Assembly (NCBI GenBank): GCA_036365455.1 | Contig: JAWQUS010000008.1 | Coordinates: forward strand, 11,825,501 to 11,889,500 | Source: Macrosoma leucophasiata | Taxonomy: Eukaryota > Arthropoda > Insecta > Lepidoptera > Hedylidae | DNA: 64,000 nucleotides | Direction of reading: 5' to 3' | Shown here: in pieces, positions 37,101-48,100 of the stretch | Layout: every line of letters begins with the position of its first letter | Numbering within the stretch: position 1 is the first letter of the stretch | Made by a program: the position numbers and the translations under genes | Notes under the pieces: model-generated | The model's input: only the letters and a program-made list of their open reading frames with translations | Database searches by the model: none | Told to the model about the DNA's origin: nothing

Positions 37101-39712
37101 TTAAACCAAATTTGTGCTACTCTCACAGACACTGCACTAGGTCTATAAACATCGCAAATTTTTTTCGCGGCTTGCGTTGCATTCTAACCTTTTTTGTAGT
37201 AAAATTTTAAAAATTTCTATCGAAATTTCAATTCGAATTTCTTCATTAGATTCACTCATCTTGACAGTACGAAAAACAAATGAAAATCACACATTTGCCT
37301 AATTTGAATGTGGAATTATGTTCTTTAAAATTTTAACTTTCAATGATACCAAAACCACCCAGATACAAATACTACAGCCAAAGAGATTTTATTACAAGTT
37401 CATACATACTATAATGCGAAAAGACTTTTTTCCCAACCTATTAGTATTGTATCATAACTATTTGTATCATAAGCACCCGCGAGACACTCTCAAACTTCTG
37501 CTGGGTTTATATTATTTGTTACTCATGAATCATGAAAAAAATATTTATTATTAATCCGGACTACTCTGGACATTTGCGGTACTATTTGAATTAAGCTGCT
37601 GCTTGAATTAAGTGAACCCAACACGGGTTCACTTACCAGCCAAGCCTGAAAATAAAATATTGGTTTGAGCTTGATGCAAAGATAATACGAGAACGCAGGA
37701 CAATCATTAATTTTTTTTTACAACTTTAACTTTGTTAAATTACCGATAAAGTAAAATAAAAGAATTGCACCATAATATTATGCAAATTATTAAATGACGT
37801 CATAACTTAAACTGCTAACCGCAACTGGCCGAGATGCGCTGGTTAATGTTAAAGTTAAGCTCAATTTTCTGTTAGACACTGATAACTTTAACTATAACAA
37901 AAATAACAACGCATTTTACAGTCAATGATAAAGTAAATGTTATTGTCAAATTTGACAAAAACCACAATTATGAGTTTATCAAATATTTGGATACAGTCGA
38001 ACCTTACTGTTACAATGTAACACACTTAATTTCCGCTTAAAAATGAAAACGCCACAGTTCATCAATCGATATGAAACGTTGACCTCGCTGAGTTATGTGA
38101 ATATTTCTATATGGACATTGTATATCGATTAGTTTGTATGACATGACAGCAATTATAGAAAATGAGAGTACCTACGAATAACTTTATACTTTCCTTAGTA
38201 ATCCTTAACGTTTTGTTTAAACATGAAATAAAATAATAAAATTCAATACAATAGTAAATATCTATTATTAGTTAAGGACGGAGTAAGGATGTTTTGTTTC
38301 ATTATACTATTATTTAATGACGCACCTTAGATTAAAGAACAGCGTAATGTAGAAATCAATAATATATCATCCACATCCACAGAGTCATCTTATGGAAATT
38401 TAATAAAAATAATAAAAGTATCGCTGATATCTGTCTAATATTAGAATATTCTCTAGAAAATTCTAGAGATTCTAGACTCAACTTGAAGCGGGATTCAAGT
38501 CCACGCTTTTCTATTCGATAGGTACCTACACCGTGAAGTGTTGACAATTTTTCTTTTAGCTTTGATAATTGAATCAAATTTGACTTGTATATAGCACTAT
38601 CCTTACTAATTCTTAAATTAAAAAAAATACAAGCAATGTAAATCTTATCCGCAGTAATGAAATAAGAAAAAAAAAAGATCAATTTTGGGACGTATGTTAA
38701 TACCTACTACTGTAATGGTCATAAAAGCTATTTCTCCGACTGTACCTAGCACTCATTTTTACTAAAAATAAATGCCTTCAGTACCTACCCTGTTTTCACT
38801 TCGACAAATTTTGTAATATGAGAAAATTAAACATTATTTAACCCTCTATTGTTATTATTCTACTACAATTAACATGTTCGTTTTCTTTAGACTGCTACTA
38901 CTGACAATATTCTTTTTAAAACCTCGGTGGGTTAGACTATTTTAAGAGACATAATCCACCACCACTATAAAAAAGCTGTTTAGATTATTTTAAATTAGGT
39001 ATATTCTTACTTTTTATTGGGATTTGTATCAAGATGGCACTAGTCTACTTCACTGGTCAATTGGAGCGCAGGTGGCTCGCAACTAGATATTTACGTAACT
39101 TCCTCAGACCATTGGTTTTTGTGTAGATGTCTATAGGCTGCATTTGTCGCTTAACACCACCATTATATGAAAAAGGAGATCTGCTAATTACTCACGGCTG
39201 AATATTTCCTAACAGTAAGGACGTCCGCCTACCCGTGCAATTACAGCGTGCAATGGCAGCCGAAGCCGAAGCCGCAAGAGAAGCGCGAGCCAAAGTGATA
39301 GCTGCTGAGGGAGAACAGAAGGCTTCCAGGGCATTGCGTGAGGCATCCGAAGTTATTGGAGACAGTCCAGCTGCATTACAACTGCGTTATTTACAGGTAA
39401 ATTCATTTTTATTAATTTTCTTCATTATTTCTTACTTTTTAAACCTTCCCCGGACTTCCAAAATTAGCCAAATCGGTCCAACCGTTTTCGAGTTTTAGCG
39501 AGACTAACGAACAGCATTGCAGGGATTGCCTCGAAGCCGTAATAATCGAGTTACTCTCCAAATTTGCTCAAGCGTCAAAGTGAAATACCAATATATATGT
39601 CATTTGTTTACAGACCCTGAACACTATATCTGCCGAGAAGAATTCTACCATCGTGTTTCCGCTGCCGATAGATCTTTTAACTTACTTCTTGAAAGCGAAG
39701 GAAGAAGCCTAA
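27967..39712 (+). CDS. Stomatin / band 7 (SPFH) membrane protein, 284 residues
   Basis: Exons: 27967-28015, 28319-28428, 33041-33113, 33408-33490, 34801-35060, 39216-39396, 39614-39712; phases agree, 855 nt in all. The protein has a short N-terminal head. A hydrophobic hairpin segment follows at about residues 28-53 ([20 protein letters not shown], with the family's conserved proline at 45 and cysteines at 28 and 51 as possible palmitoylation sites). The band 7 domain starts [17 protein letters not shown], an [19 protein letters not shown] helix follows, and the end is [20 protein letters not shown]. Length and order match animal stomatin and nematode MEC-2/UNC-1-type proteins. It is expected on the inner face of membranes, where the family oligomerises and modulates ion channels. 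Two mariners and several repeats fill the introns. An AATAAA is at 40087. Confidence 0.93.
28620..28800 (+). repeat. tRNA-derived SINE, family 1, diverged copy
   Basis: The head TTGGTCCAGTGGTTGACGAC and the phrase CGTACCGGGACAGTAG precede a body, GTCTGGTTATTTGTATAAAC and CAACGGCATTTACAC, that matches the better copies at 40856-41060 and 56875-57078. It lies in the second stomatin intron. Confidence 0.6.
28820..28905 (+). repeat. SINE family 2 tail fragment
   Basis: GCGAATCGTGGGTGTTTGCA, TGTATGCTTGAATGCATACA and CTGCCTATCCCTTTGGGGAT match the SINE tail, in the opposite orientation to 27315-27405. Confidence 0.6.
29280..30488 (-). mobile_element. Mariner (DD34D) element, copy 2, rearranged
   Basis: The right end reads GACTTTTTCCCAAACCTA, while the left end is TTAGGTTCTTCGCATTTT, having lost about 14 bp of the terminal repeat. 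A block near the transposase C terminus has been replaced by an inverted copy of neighbouring sequence, making a perfect hairpin at 29406-29459. It lies in the stomatin intron between 28428 and 33041. Confidence 0.88.
29296..30195 (-). pseudogene. Mariner transposase, long but damaged open frame
   Basis: About 300 codons are open from [20 protein letters not shown]. They include the helix-turn-helix region, [10 protein letters not shown] (first catalytic Asp), [13 protein letters not shown] (second) and [11 protein letters not shown] (third, 34 residues after the second). The normal residues between the third Asp and the C terminus are replaced by a short unrelated string (SSKYRE) created by the inverted insertion. 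The frame survives, but the start region upstream is interrupted, so activity is unlikely. Confidence 0.8.
30490..32290. other. Stomatin intron, AT-rich, no gene seen
   Basis: Only short chance open frames are present, on both strands, with no recognisable protein motif. Confidence 0.4.
32292..32552. repeat. Diverged inverted-repeat element
   Basis: GGCACAGTTATGTCAAAATG and TACCAATC at the left are imperfectly mirrored by GGTTGGTACATTCTGGCATA then ACTCTGTCC at the right. Internal repeats of the same string lie near 32385 and 32430. It is probably a decayed MITE or two overlapping ones. Confidence 0.5.
32845..32990. mobile_element. MITE, family E, complete copy
   Basis: The ends AGCCTTTGTTGCACCACGA and TCGTGGTGCAACCAAGGCT are inverted repeats. 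Inner arms GTTATTGTAACATTTCACA and TGTGAAATGTTACACTAAC continue the symmetry. It ends 50 bp upstream of stomatin exon 3 and is non-coding. Confidence 0.75.
33235..33370 (+). repeat. Foldback family fragment
   Basis: AGGAGTGGCAACGCATTCGC and the phrase AACATCCATGTAAACTGCAT, then GTTTGCCATCTTC, match the right arm of the 35335-35860 element, with losses. Confidence 0.5.
33545..33870. repeat. LINE-tail type dispersed repeat
   Basis: TTCACTGTCCCACTGCTCGG, CTTCCCTATTTTCTTCCACC and GATCGTGATCGTCTCGCC are hallmark strings of a common lepidopteran repeat. Open frames here overlap stomatin exon 4's end but do not belong to the gene. Confidence 0.5.
34003..34075 (+). repeat. LINE 3'-end fragment
   Basis: ACGTACCCCGTTAGGGACTT then GGCGTGAAGATACATACATA matches the terminus of the LINE at 9205-9830. 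Confidence 0.6.
34085..34135. repeat. TA/GTA microsatellite
   Basis: A run of alternating TA with GTATA interruptions lies immediately after the LINE tail at 34003-34075 and may descend from its simple-repeat tail. Confidence 0.7.
34438..34560. mobile_element. MITE family C, half copy
   Basis: CATAGAGCAACACGGGCCAC plus CGGCAGACCGCAGGG and GCCATAGCGTTTATTACC match one side of the family at 8605, 41804 and 55559. Confidence 0.55.
35335..35860. repeat. Foldback element with long inverted arms
   Basis: The left arm (about 35405-35595) contains GTGGCAAACAAGCATGCAG, then TTACCACTCCTGAGGCCTAA and CCTCTGTGCCGGAAATTACA. The right arm (about 35690-35850) is its reverse complement: TGTAATTTCCGGCAC-like, AGGCCTCAGGAGTGGTAACG and CTGCATGCTTGTTTGCCAC. 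The spacer holds CTCCGTCACTGGAGCTCTAC. Fragments recur at 3115, 10870, 24520, 33235, 39095, 43770 and 50325. It is non-coding and lies in a stomatin intron. Confidence 0.75.
36141..37438 (-). mobile_element. Mariner (DD34D) element, copy 3, inactivated
   Basis: Terminal repeats GGTTGGGGAAAAAGTTTCTT and GACTTTTTTCCCAACC are flanked by TA at 36139-36140 and 37439-37440. The C-terminal 196 codons are intact (36805-36215). The N-terminal part is broken by a stop just upstream and by frame changes, including a small duplication near 37060 (GAGGTGCGGTGCATC). It lies in the stomatin intron between 35060 and 39216. It retains the block that copy 2 lost. Confidence 0.9.
36215..36805 (-). pseudogene. 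Mariner transposase, catalytic half
   Basis: Open from [14 protein letters not shown] through [13 protein letters not shown] and [16 protein letters not shown] to [10 protein letters not shown]. All three catalytic aspartates of the DD34D triad are present. The DNA-binding half lies in other frames upstream, so no full enzyme can be made. Confidence 0.8.
37440..39090. other. Stomatin intron, no gene seen
   Basis: Holds a perfect 11-bp hairpin at 37609-37635 (TAAGTGAACCC with a 5-nt loop) and AT-rich sequence. Short open frames lack recognisable motifs. Confidence 0.4.
39095..39175 (+). repeat. Foldback family fragment
   Basis: CTCAGACCATTGGTTTTTGT then GATGTCTATAGGCTGCATTT corresponds to the family's ...GGTCTTTGTGTGGGTGTC and TATAGGCTGCAG segment. 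Confidence 0.45.
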
Positions 39713-40204
39713 TGTTTTGGTCAATGAGAACTGAAGCGTAGGTAATTGTTTCATTGTAATACTGTATTGAGCAAGATTTCAGATCAGTCTTAATTAATAC
39801 AGTAAGTATTACGATACAACAAAAGCATGCGTACAAAATATTAAGGTGACTTAACATAACATATAATTAGTAATTAATTCGCCTTGGTATTTTTTATTTA
39901 ATTAAAAATATATTTTAAACAATCAACCAATGAAAACGCAGGACTTTAAAAGATCTGTACAAATAAGAAAGGATCATGATAAGATTTATACAGAAAAAAA
40001 AATATAGAAGGTAAAACAGCTTGGAAATATTATCTAGTGAACCTAAAGAACATTTCCTGGTATTTAAAACATTTTTAATTCGCCGGAATAAACAGTTTAA
40101 AAAAAAATTTTAGTAGATATGGAGTGCTTTTTTTTCTGTTATTAGGAAATACCATTTTTATTCCGATGATTTACAAATATTTTAAATACGAAGTACATTA
40201 CCTA

Positions 40205-40413
40205 GAAATAATCGAGCCTATGAAAGAGACTATCGACTCGTTTCGACTTCGTAGATCGTTATCTCTGACGCACACTGCCTTCGTAACCACTGATAGTCCG
40301 GTATTGGTCAAAACTTGATCAAAATGAGTGACAATCGTCACATAGGTAAGGTGCGAAAAAACACAGTGTCCTTCCTAAGGTTGATGTGGCATATTTCTTG
40401 TTGAATGCTGTAA
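40205..40413 (-). mobile_element. MITE family D, inverted copy
   Basis: GAGCCTATGAAAGAGACTAT, CGGTATTGGTCAAAACTTGA and CTTGTTGAATGCTGTA are complements of the family D interior and end. Confidence 0.6.
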
Positions 40414-40597
40414 GGTTCTTCAGTTCTCTCAGGTTCCCTAGAAAATATTTCTAAACTGTTTTATCTTGTACCTTTTTTTCTGTACTAATCAATGTATGGA
40501 ATTCGCCATGTTATTTTATGAGTATTGGAGGAGAAAGAGCATTCGCGCACAGAAATTATGATACTTTGATGTATGAATCTTAACTTAAATTATTGTG

Positions 40598-40630
40598 CCT
40601 GATTTCCCTACTACTAGTAGGGAAATCAGG
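40598..40630. repeat. Perfect 33-bp palindrome
   Basis: Two 16-bp arms (CCTGATTTCCCTACTA and its complement) surround a single central base. Such tight palindromes are unstable in replication; it may be a recent template-switch product. Confidence 0.75.
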
Positions 40631-40855
40631 TCCGTACCGTATAAATGGACGAACTTGTCCTTAAGACGATGTTAAGATCACGTTTTTCCATACTAGACGA
40701 CCGAGATCTGTCCATTAATACGGACCATAGAACCAAGTCTTTTCAGCGATAATTATATGTAAATCTACTTTAGTTACTTTTAAACTTTTCTGTAATAATA
40801 TTTTGGTATGGTAGGTATATTATTTAAGAAGGTACGTATCCCATATTTGTCAACC

Positions 40856-41060
40856 CGGTTAGTCCAGCGGTGTGAGACGACCGTTTGATTCGAAAGGTCG
40901 CGGGTTCGATCCCCGCACCGGGACAAATATGTATTTGTATGGCCTACAGATATTTGTTTCGGGTCTGGGTGTTTGTGTATGTGTCGTGTGTGTACAACGG
41001 CACCCACGACACAGGTTTATACCTAGTGTGGGGCTGTGAGTGTAAACGTATTTTATTTAT
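40856..41060 (+). repeat. tRNA-derived SINE, family 1, copy 1
   Basis: The head CCCGGTTAGTCCAGCGGTG (A-box area) and CGGGTTCGATCCCCGCACCG (B box) form a tRNA-like region with closing CCCGG/CCGGG ends. The body has GTTTCGGGTCTGGGTGTTTG, CAACGGCACCCACGACACAG and GTGTGGGGCTGTGAGTGTAA, followed by a TTTATTTATTTA tail. The inverted sister copy is at 56875-57078. Confidence 0.8.
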
Positions 41061-41795
41061 TTATTTATACTATTTTGTCTACTTCAAGATTCAATAAGTT
41101 TTTCAATACTCACTTTTAAAGCCGGAGGAATGAAGCTACTTAAGTCTGAAAATAAGTCAAACCGAATTTCTATTTTTCTTATTACTGTCGTAATTTTTTT
41201 CTAGCAGCCATTTAACTGGCATTTAGCTGGCAGAGGAGCGGTGCACTTAACTTTCATATAAATTAACAAATAAAGCTCCACATTTGACAAATAAATAATA
41301 TATTATCTAATTATATAAAATTTAAAAAACCATGCATGCAAAGCAATTATTCTTGCTATGATAGCAGAAGACCATTTAATCGACACCAATGTCCGTCATC
41401 TTGGAATATAAAACCGATATCATTTTTGTAATCAGCGCCCCAATAAACCTCGAAATTTAAAAACCTGATACAAACACAATTAGTATTAAATTAATTATTA
41501 AAACGCGGCCGCGTCGGCTTTCTCCGTTCGAGCCACTTTATTTTGACACTTACTACACAGTTCCTAGTAAAACTTACATAATATTACTATTAATTTGTTT
41601 ATGAGAAAACATTCGATTGTAAGAAAGGGCCATTCGAGTGATGTAAAATCATTCGAATGATTTTTTATGGCTCGAATAGTTTTTTATACTTCGAATGATT
41701 TTTAACATTCGAATGGCTCTTTCTTGCAGTCAAATAATTCGAATACACGCCTACCCGAAAATCATTCGAATGATTCATTCGCATTAGCCCATCAC
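41060..41795. other. Spacer with ATTCGAATGA motif cluster
   Basis: Between 41610 and 41780 the string CATTCGAATG or close variants (ATTCGAATGA, CTCGAATAG, TTCGAATGATT) occur about seven times in both orientations. No gene is seen. Confidence 0.45.
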
Positions 41796-41803
41796 TAGCT
41801 CCA

Positions 41804-42034
41804 GCCATAAAGCAACACGGGCCACCGACCGCGGCGGACCGGTGGACAGTAGCCAGTAGCCCTAAACAGGCTTTCGACTTTGTCAAAGTACAATCACAAG
41901 TGTTCCTATTCCTGTCGCCGAGATGTTTAAATGTGTGCGTGAAATTGTTTATGTATTTAATTGTTTTTGTAATAAACGCTATGGCTACTCCCCTCCCGTT
42001 CGCCGCGGCCGGTGGCCCGAGTTGCTCTATGGCT
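41804..42034. mobile_element. MITE family C, copy 2
   Basis: GCCATAAAGCAACACGGGCC at the left and GGCCCGAGTTGCTCTATGGC at the right are inverted repeats. The interior has ATGTTTAAATGTGTGCGTGA. Confidence 0.7.
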
Positions 42035-42433
42035 CCAGCGTACCGCGCCATTAGATTCCCCTCAAAGCCCCCGATGTTGCTCTATGCAAGTAGGTACGTT
42101 CGTTATCTTACTGTATGAAGAATTATTGTTATACTGCTATTCATAATACGTGTGAAGTATTACCTACACGTTAAGATCAATGTTAGTAAATTATTCTGAA
42201 ATAATAAAAATGGAACAAATTATGGAATCTTTTGTACATGCTGTAATTGTTGTAACTGATGACGTCAGAGTAAAAATAATACGAAAGGTATTTTGGACAT
42301 TTCATTAGATATAGTAAGACATTTTGATTCGATTAAACTGCACTCACGCACCCAACAATACAGGTTAACTGTCTTAACTGCATCGAAGTTTAAAAATAAC
42401 GGTAAATACCTATCCATGATTTAGTTGAATTTG

Positions 42434-42645
42434 GGCTGCAGAGGCCCAGGAAGACCAAGGCTGACCTACCATGACCAAATAGGTCGAGTTCTGTCTGATG
42501 GTGGGGTCAAAAGTCTTAGGAATCGGCGTGCATGTATGAAGAGAATGATGAAGGTAGACGAGGCACGAGAGGTTTGTCAGAACCGGGATGTCTGGCGCTC
42601 TATACTCTCTGCCTACCCCGTTAGGGACCTGGCGTGAAGATACAT
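42434..42645 (+). repeat. LINE 3' end, short copy
   Basis: Almost identical to 9618-9830 (about five differences over roughly 215 bp), from GGCTGCAGAGGCCCAGG to GGCGTGAAGATACAT. It is strongly 5'-truncated, the usual outcome of LINE integration. Confidence 0.8.
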
Positions 42646-42719
42646 TCATGATTTAGTTATATTATAAAAAAACTTATAATCTTTTTAAGAGATCATATCA
42701 TAAATGAAACGCTTCACTT

Positions 42720-42865
42720 TAAAAACTGAACGACCATCTTGATCAAGTTTTGACCAATACCGAACTATCAATGCTTACGTAGGCAGGGTGCAGCAGAGAT
42801 AGCACTCTACGAAGACGAAACTGGTCGATTGTCTCTTTCGTAGGCTCGATGTGCAATAATTCATA
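42720..42865 (+). mobile_element. MITE family D, partial copy
   Basis: ACCATCTTGATCAAGTTTTG, GCTTACGTAGGCAGG and TAGGCTCGATGTGCAATAAT match the family interior. The left terminus is missing. Confidence 0.55.
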
Positions 42866-42964
42866 TCGTATATTTATATAGTTGAACATACTGTTCGTAG
42901 AGTAAGCGTAGGCTCCATACGAAGGTACTCATATATTCCTGAAATATTTCTGTAATAAAAGCAT

Positions 42965-43223
42965 TACAGTATCCAACAAGAAAAAATGCACATCGACCTC
43001 AGGAAGAGACGTCGGCTTATGACGGATCTGTAGAGCGTTATCTTTTTCGCGCCTTACCTATTTGACGTTTGTCAAGCCATTTTCATCAAGTTTTGACCAA
43101 TACCGGACTTCGGAAGCTTGTGTTTGTGTTGCTGTGCAGCAGAGATAACGCTCTATGAAGCTGAAACTAGCCGATTGTCACTTTCATAGACTCGATGTGC
43201 ATTATTTCTTGTTGAGTACTGTA
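42965..43223 (+). mobile_element. MITE family D, copy with both termini
   Basis: TACAGTATCCAACAAG at the left and CTTGTTGAGTACTGTA at the right are the inverted ends. The interior contains CTATTTGACGTTTGTC and CAAGTTTTGACCAATACC. Confidence 0.65.
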
Positions 43224-43229
43224 TTCTGT

Positions 43230-44620
43230 ATTATATTTTGTATATTATATTGGACTTTGATGCAGTTTAATTTGGTCTGTAATTATATTTATTTATGTAC
43301 CTATGCCTATCGTTGTCTAATTCATGGTAAAGCTATCAGTGGCAGTTGATGCATTGTAATTAATTAATGTAGTAAATAATGATGTATCAATTTGTAATAA
43401 TTATTAATTACCTAAATAAAATATTTAATTGAGTAAGTATGCAATTTTATTTCTGCAGAGAAAACCTTATATCTATAATATTTTAAAAAAAAAACAAGCA
43501 TAAACACTTATAAATGCTTTAAACTTTAAATTTCAGAGATTTACAGAGATAGGTACCTAATGGTTGATAAAATACGTACGATAACACGTTTGACGCGTAA
43601 TGATGTCTAAAAAAAATGGGCTAGTTTTTCACAATTAAACTGCAAAAGTTGTAAATAATAAAAGGTGAAACAAAAAGTTACGTATGTTTGTATCTGCACC
43701 TCATCCCTTACCGGGTAGGCAGAGAGTGTGGAGAGCTTTAGCATATCTTACTGTCAGAATTAATAACCTGACAACGTATCTGCGTTTTGACCTCTGGTTT
43801 TTGTGTAGATGTCTATAGGCTGCAGTCATCACTTAACATCAACGTGAGCAGCATGTTTATATGTGACCTTCATTAAAAAAAATTGTTGAAGCACGTGTGG
43901 TCAGCGTGCTTCAACAATTTTTTTTGTAAAGAGATGATTGATGAGGAGATGTACTCACCGTGCGTTTTGTTTTAGTGTCGGTCGTTCAATGTATCTTAGG
44001 TATATAGGTACGAACATTGTGTGTGTGAGCTGTTAACAAATTAAGATATACCTACATAGAGTGCAGGTCTCCAAGAAGCTAGGAGGATCGCATGTTTTTT
44101 CGATTGCCTGTACTGGTGTGAAAACTTGCACACACGCTCCGGTTACTCGTGTAGAGGCAGGTATAGCCGAATGTGTATGTTTACCTACCATGTAAATATT
44201 ATCTGCCATACGAGATAGCATTTTGTAAAAAATTATCCCTACAAGTTAACAAATGTTATCGATTGTAAGTAGGTACCTACTTTTTTTTTAACAGAACACT
44301 AAACATACACGTACCTACACATATTATTATTATACATATTCATGAAAACCCTGTTATTAGAACAACGCAATTCACGGCTTTCATCAATTGACAAACGACA
44401 CATGGCTATTGCATGGGGCTCATCGAATGATAAATTACTTTAATTTGACAGACGATGCGCTGCACGACTCGACTTACCTACACATGTATTATTAAACCAT
44501 GCTCGACATTGAATAAGGTCCTCACTTTGTATCTACGTAAAGGTTCTTAAACTGGAAGATCTGCGTAACTGTATTGTGATTGCATTATATTAAATTTTAT
44601 TTTACGCAGTAACACTTCAA
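43230..44620. other. Spacer with short repeats
   Basis: Holds a LINE-tail scrap at 43695-43735 (CCGGGTAGGCAGAG), a foldback family fragment at 43770-43875 and a perfect 21-bp hairpin at 43875-43925. No gene is seen. Confidence 0.45.
43875..43925. repeat. Perfect 21-bp inverted repeat
   Basis: Arms 43875-43895 and 43905-43925 (core TTGTTGAAGCACG) are exact complements around a 9-nt loop. It sits at the very end of a foldback family fragment. Confidence 0.7.
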
Positions 44621-44624
44621 AAAA

Positions 44625-44750
44625 ATTGAAACTCGACCACTTTGATCAGGTTTTGACCAAATATCAGACTATGAGTGCTTACGTAGGTATTCAGTGTGCG
44701 AAGAGAGAGAGAGATACTCTACGAAGTAGAAACGCAGTGCAATATCAATT
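44625..44750 (+). mobile_element. MITE family D, diverged copy
   Basis: ACTTTGATCAGGTTTTGACC and GTGCTTACGTAGGTATTCAG match the family; both ends are gone. Confidence 0.5.
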
Positions 44751-45102
44751 GAGGAGTACCTACTGTAATCGAATTTAGAAATTTAAATTTACCCTGTATA
44801 TGATGGACATAGTGCATATTTGGTAATGTGGGCTGCAAATCGCCATGTACTGTGGCAACAAGTTCGTCCACTCATAGCACTATTGTCTGATTAATAATAT
44901 TTCTGTGATTCGAACCGTCGCAAAAGCAAACCTTTTAAAAGTCGTAAGAAAATAAAAACGACAGGATTTCATAGGTTAATAAGGTTTTATTTACTATCTT
45001 AAGGTCTACCAACAATATGCCTAAGTATCTAATATCCTAACTTTAAAATTTTTCACAATTTGAACTCCAATATCATTTGACATGTGGATGTTCTATGAAA
45101 TA

Positions 45103-48100
45103 TCAAATGTTTTTTGGAATATCTGCAACATTGTCTGACTTTGGAACTAGACGATCGTAAGGCATGGTCACTTGAGCAACTTCAACTGATTCTGTGTCTA
45201 TTATTTTATCACTTAACAAAGTCATACCTATGCTGAACTTAATGGATATCCGATCACATCTGAACACGACGTGAATGTTAGTTTGATCATAGATTCTTAA
45301 AGAAAAATAATCATTCATTTTGAATACTTTCATTCTAATTTGAAAAGGTTTATATTTCTGCAAAATTTTAAGAGCCCTGCTCCTCATAATATTTTGGCGT
45401 TCAATGGCAATCATTTCATCCTTTTCTTGCTGTGATGAGGATTCGTCTTCTTTTTGTCCAAAAGGTTCGTTATTTTTTTCTACACAGGGGTCATTATTTT
45501 CCTGTGTTTCAACATAAACTTGACGCAATATTGGTGGATCGTTTAGAGCGTGCCATTTCCAACGTCCCGGAGGACCTATTTTGCTATCAATTATTATTCC
45601 CTCACACTGATTGTATTTCAACCTAAAATTATACTCCATTATTTTATACGTCCGTATACATTTTGTTTTTTTTTTTAATGAATACGTAATAAAACCTATA
45701 TTACCTGGTATTGCCACAGTGATCATACACCACACCGTTTCCAATATGATCAAATGAAGCTAATACTTTTCTTTTAACTTCACAATAATTGTATATAATA
45801 TATCTTGCATCCGCATTAAATTCTACAAATATATATATATATATCTAATTAAAAAGTTATAAGTTTTTCGTAACTTTACATTTGCTTTAAAATTATGTTT
45901 AACGTAATTACAAGAGTACCTACCTACTCAATGAATAATTATCATAACATTCCACTTTTCAGTTCAGTAGTTACCTACTATATAATTATGTAATATTATT
46001 ATATCTGTATTTAGTTATTAGACTAGGTACGTCCTTTACCATACCTTTAGGCATAAAATAATCCAAAGCTGGGGATCCATTCTTATAATATAATGAACAA
46101 TGACCATCTTCACCAAATACAGCAAATTTTTCTCCAGTAGGGTAAAAAAGAAGTCTTTGGTTCTTATTCCTTTCAAACCAGTTGAAATTATGATTTTTTG
46201 GTAGCATTTTATACACATTCATCTATAAAACATATTATGTTTTTATTTTTAATAAAAGTAACTCAAAAAACGTATAATTCATTGAATAGTTTTGTTCTTA
46301 GTGGCTACTTAGGTGAGTACATTCAATTACTACGAATAATAATAAAATGTTTGACCTATTGCAAAAACCTGCTCGGCGTAATGACCTCTTCGCGACCAAT
46401 CGAATGCAAGCATTGTCTATGTGAAAGTGTGAGTGTTTGTAATGATAGCAGTTCATTTGTTTGTATAAATCGAAGCGATGAATTGAGTTTTTGAGTTTGA
46501 GTGCACTTTAGCGCTTTTGAGACCCTTACTATGTAAACACACTATGCCGAAGCTATACACACTTGTATTATTATTTCGAGCAGTGTTGTATTTTAAGTTA
46601 ATCACAAGGGCGTTAAACGGCCAATCATTTAACACAGACATTACATTAACATTTTAGATTTCGTTCGATCTAGCACTAACTAGATAACTCATATGCATAT
46701 GAGAAGTAAATTCATACCTCGCGCATTATTTTAATTAATGGTAATTTAGTCCAACCTTTTTCAACATAATCTTGGTTCGATAGTTGATATGTAAAAGTTC
46801 CTTTCTTTGAATTTGCCTGAAAAATTTAACATTTCTGAAATCTGTAAAAGTATTCACTGTGTTTACTTAATTTATTTTAAAACTTACGTTACACTTTCTA
46901 CTATCATCGTTCAACATTCGCTGCTCAATATCTTTTTTAGTTGATTCTACATTCATTTCAGACTTTTGAAATAACGATGAATGACTTGAAATTTTATTAA
47001 GAAGTTCACATGAATTTGTGTCTAATTTCTTCTTCTTGACACTGTAAGGTACAATCCTTCTGCCTATAATCATATCTGTAGGTTCATTAGACTTTTGTAT
47101 ACCACATTGAATTATACTCCCCACATCGTCAGATTCAGTATCAATCTTTCTCTCTTTGAGTTTTATAGAAGGTAGAGTGACATTTGCGAGTATTTTAAGT
47201 TTCTCAGGTTGTACTCCTACTTGTCTGCCGGTTGATTTATCTCTTTCAGTGATCAATTTTAAATCCAAATGTATGTCGGAATTATTACATTTTTCGATTT
47301 CAGAGACATCATTGCGCACACTCAGAGCTCTTTCAGTATGGGTAGCTCCTTTATGTTTAATTTCTGACTTTATTTTCTGACTTTTTTTTATTTTAGGTGT
47401 TTCTTTAATACAACCATAGTTCGGTAACTGCGTTTTATCATCGTTTTTTAATTTAGAACTTTTGTTAGCGATTTTGCCCTTTTTTAACGTCGGTGAAAAA
47501 CTGCGTAAACGAATTGATGACTTGGATGTATCCAATACTTTGTTACTAACTCTGACTATTTTTGCGCATGACTTACGTAAACCTTTATCTCTATTTTGAG
47601 GTGGAGAAACATATAAACTATTATGTGACAAAAACCGTTCGTTCAAAAATTTGGATCCTGTTATTAACAAGGAATCCTCCCGATGAAGTATTTTAATATT
47701 TTTATTATGCGGCGACACAATTCTGTTAATATCAAGTTTAGGAAAATATGTAATATCCAGTTCCCTTTGAGTATTTAAGTTTTCAGGTTTCAAAATGTGA
47801 TCAGTGAGTAGTTTTGGGCTATAGGGACATTCTTTATCTTCGGATACAGCATCTAACAAAAGATGTTTAAGTTTGAAAAGCCACAACTCTAAAAGATCTT
47901 TCCGTTCCTCTTTTAGTTTATTGAAATACAATTTCAATATAAAATTACATCTTTTACACTTATATCTTGCTTTTTTGTGTCGGCAATGTTCACATATAGC
48001 TAAAATATCACCGTCTTTTATAACAGTTATATTTTCCAAAAGATTGCGTATAAGCTGTATCAAATTCTTGCAATTAAAACACTTCGTACGATACTGACCT

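Noticed and set aside
40856..40930. Possible tRNA gene
   Set aside because: The tRNA-like head continues into a SINE body that is shared with 56875-57078 and 28620-28800, so it is a SINE head. The same applies to 20810-20880 and the minus-strand heads at 14820-14885 and 11810-11890.
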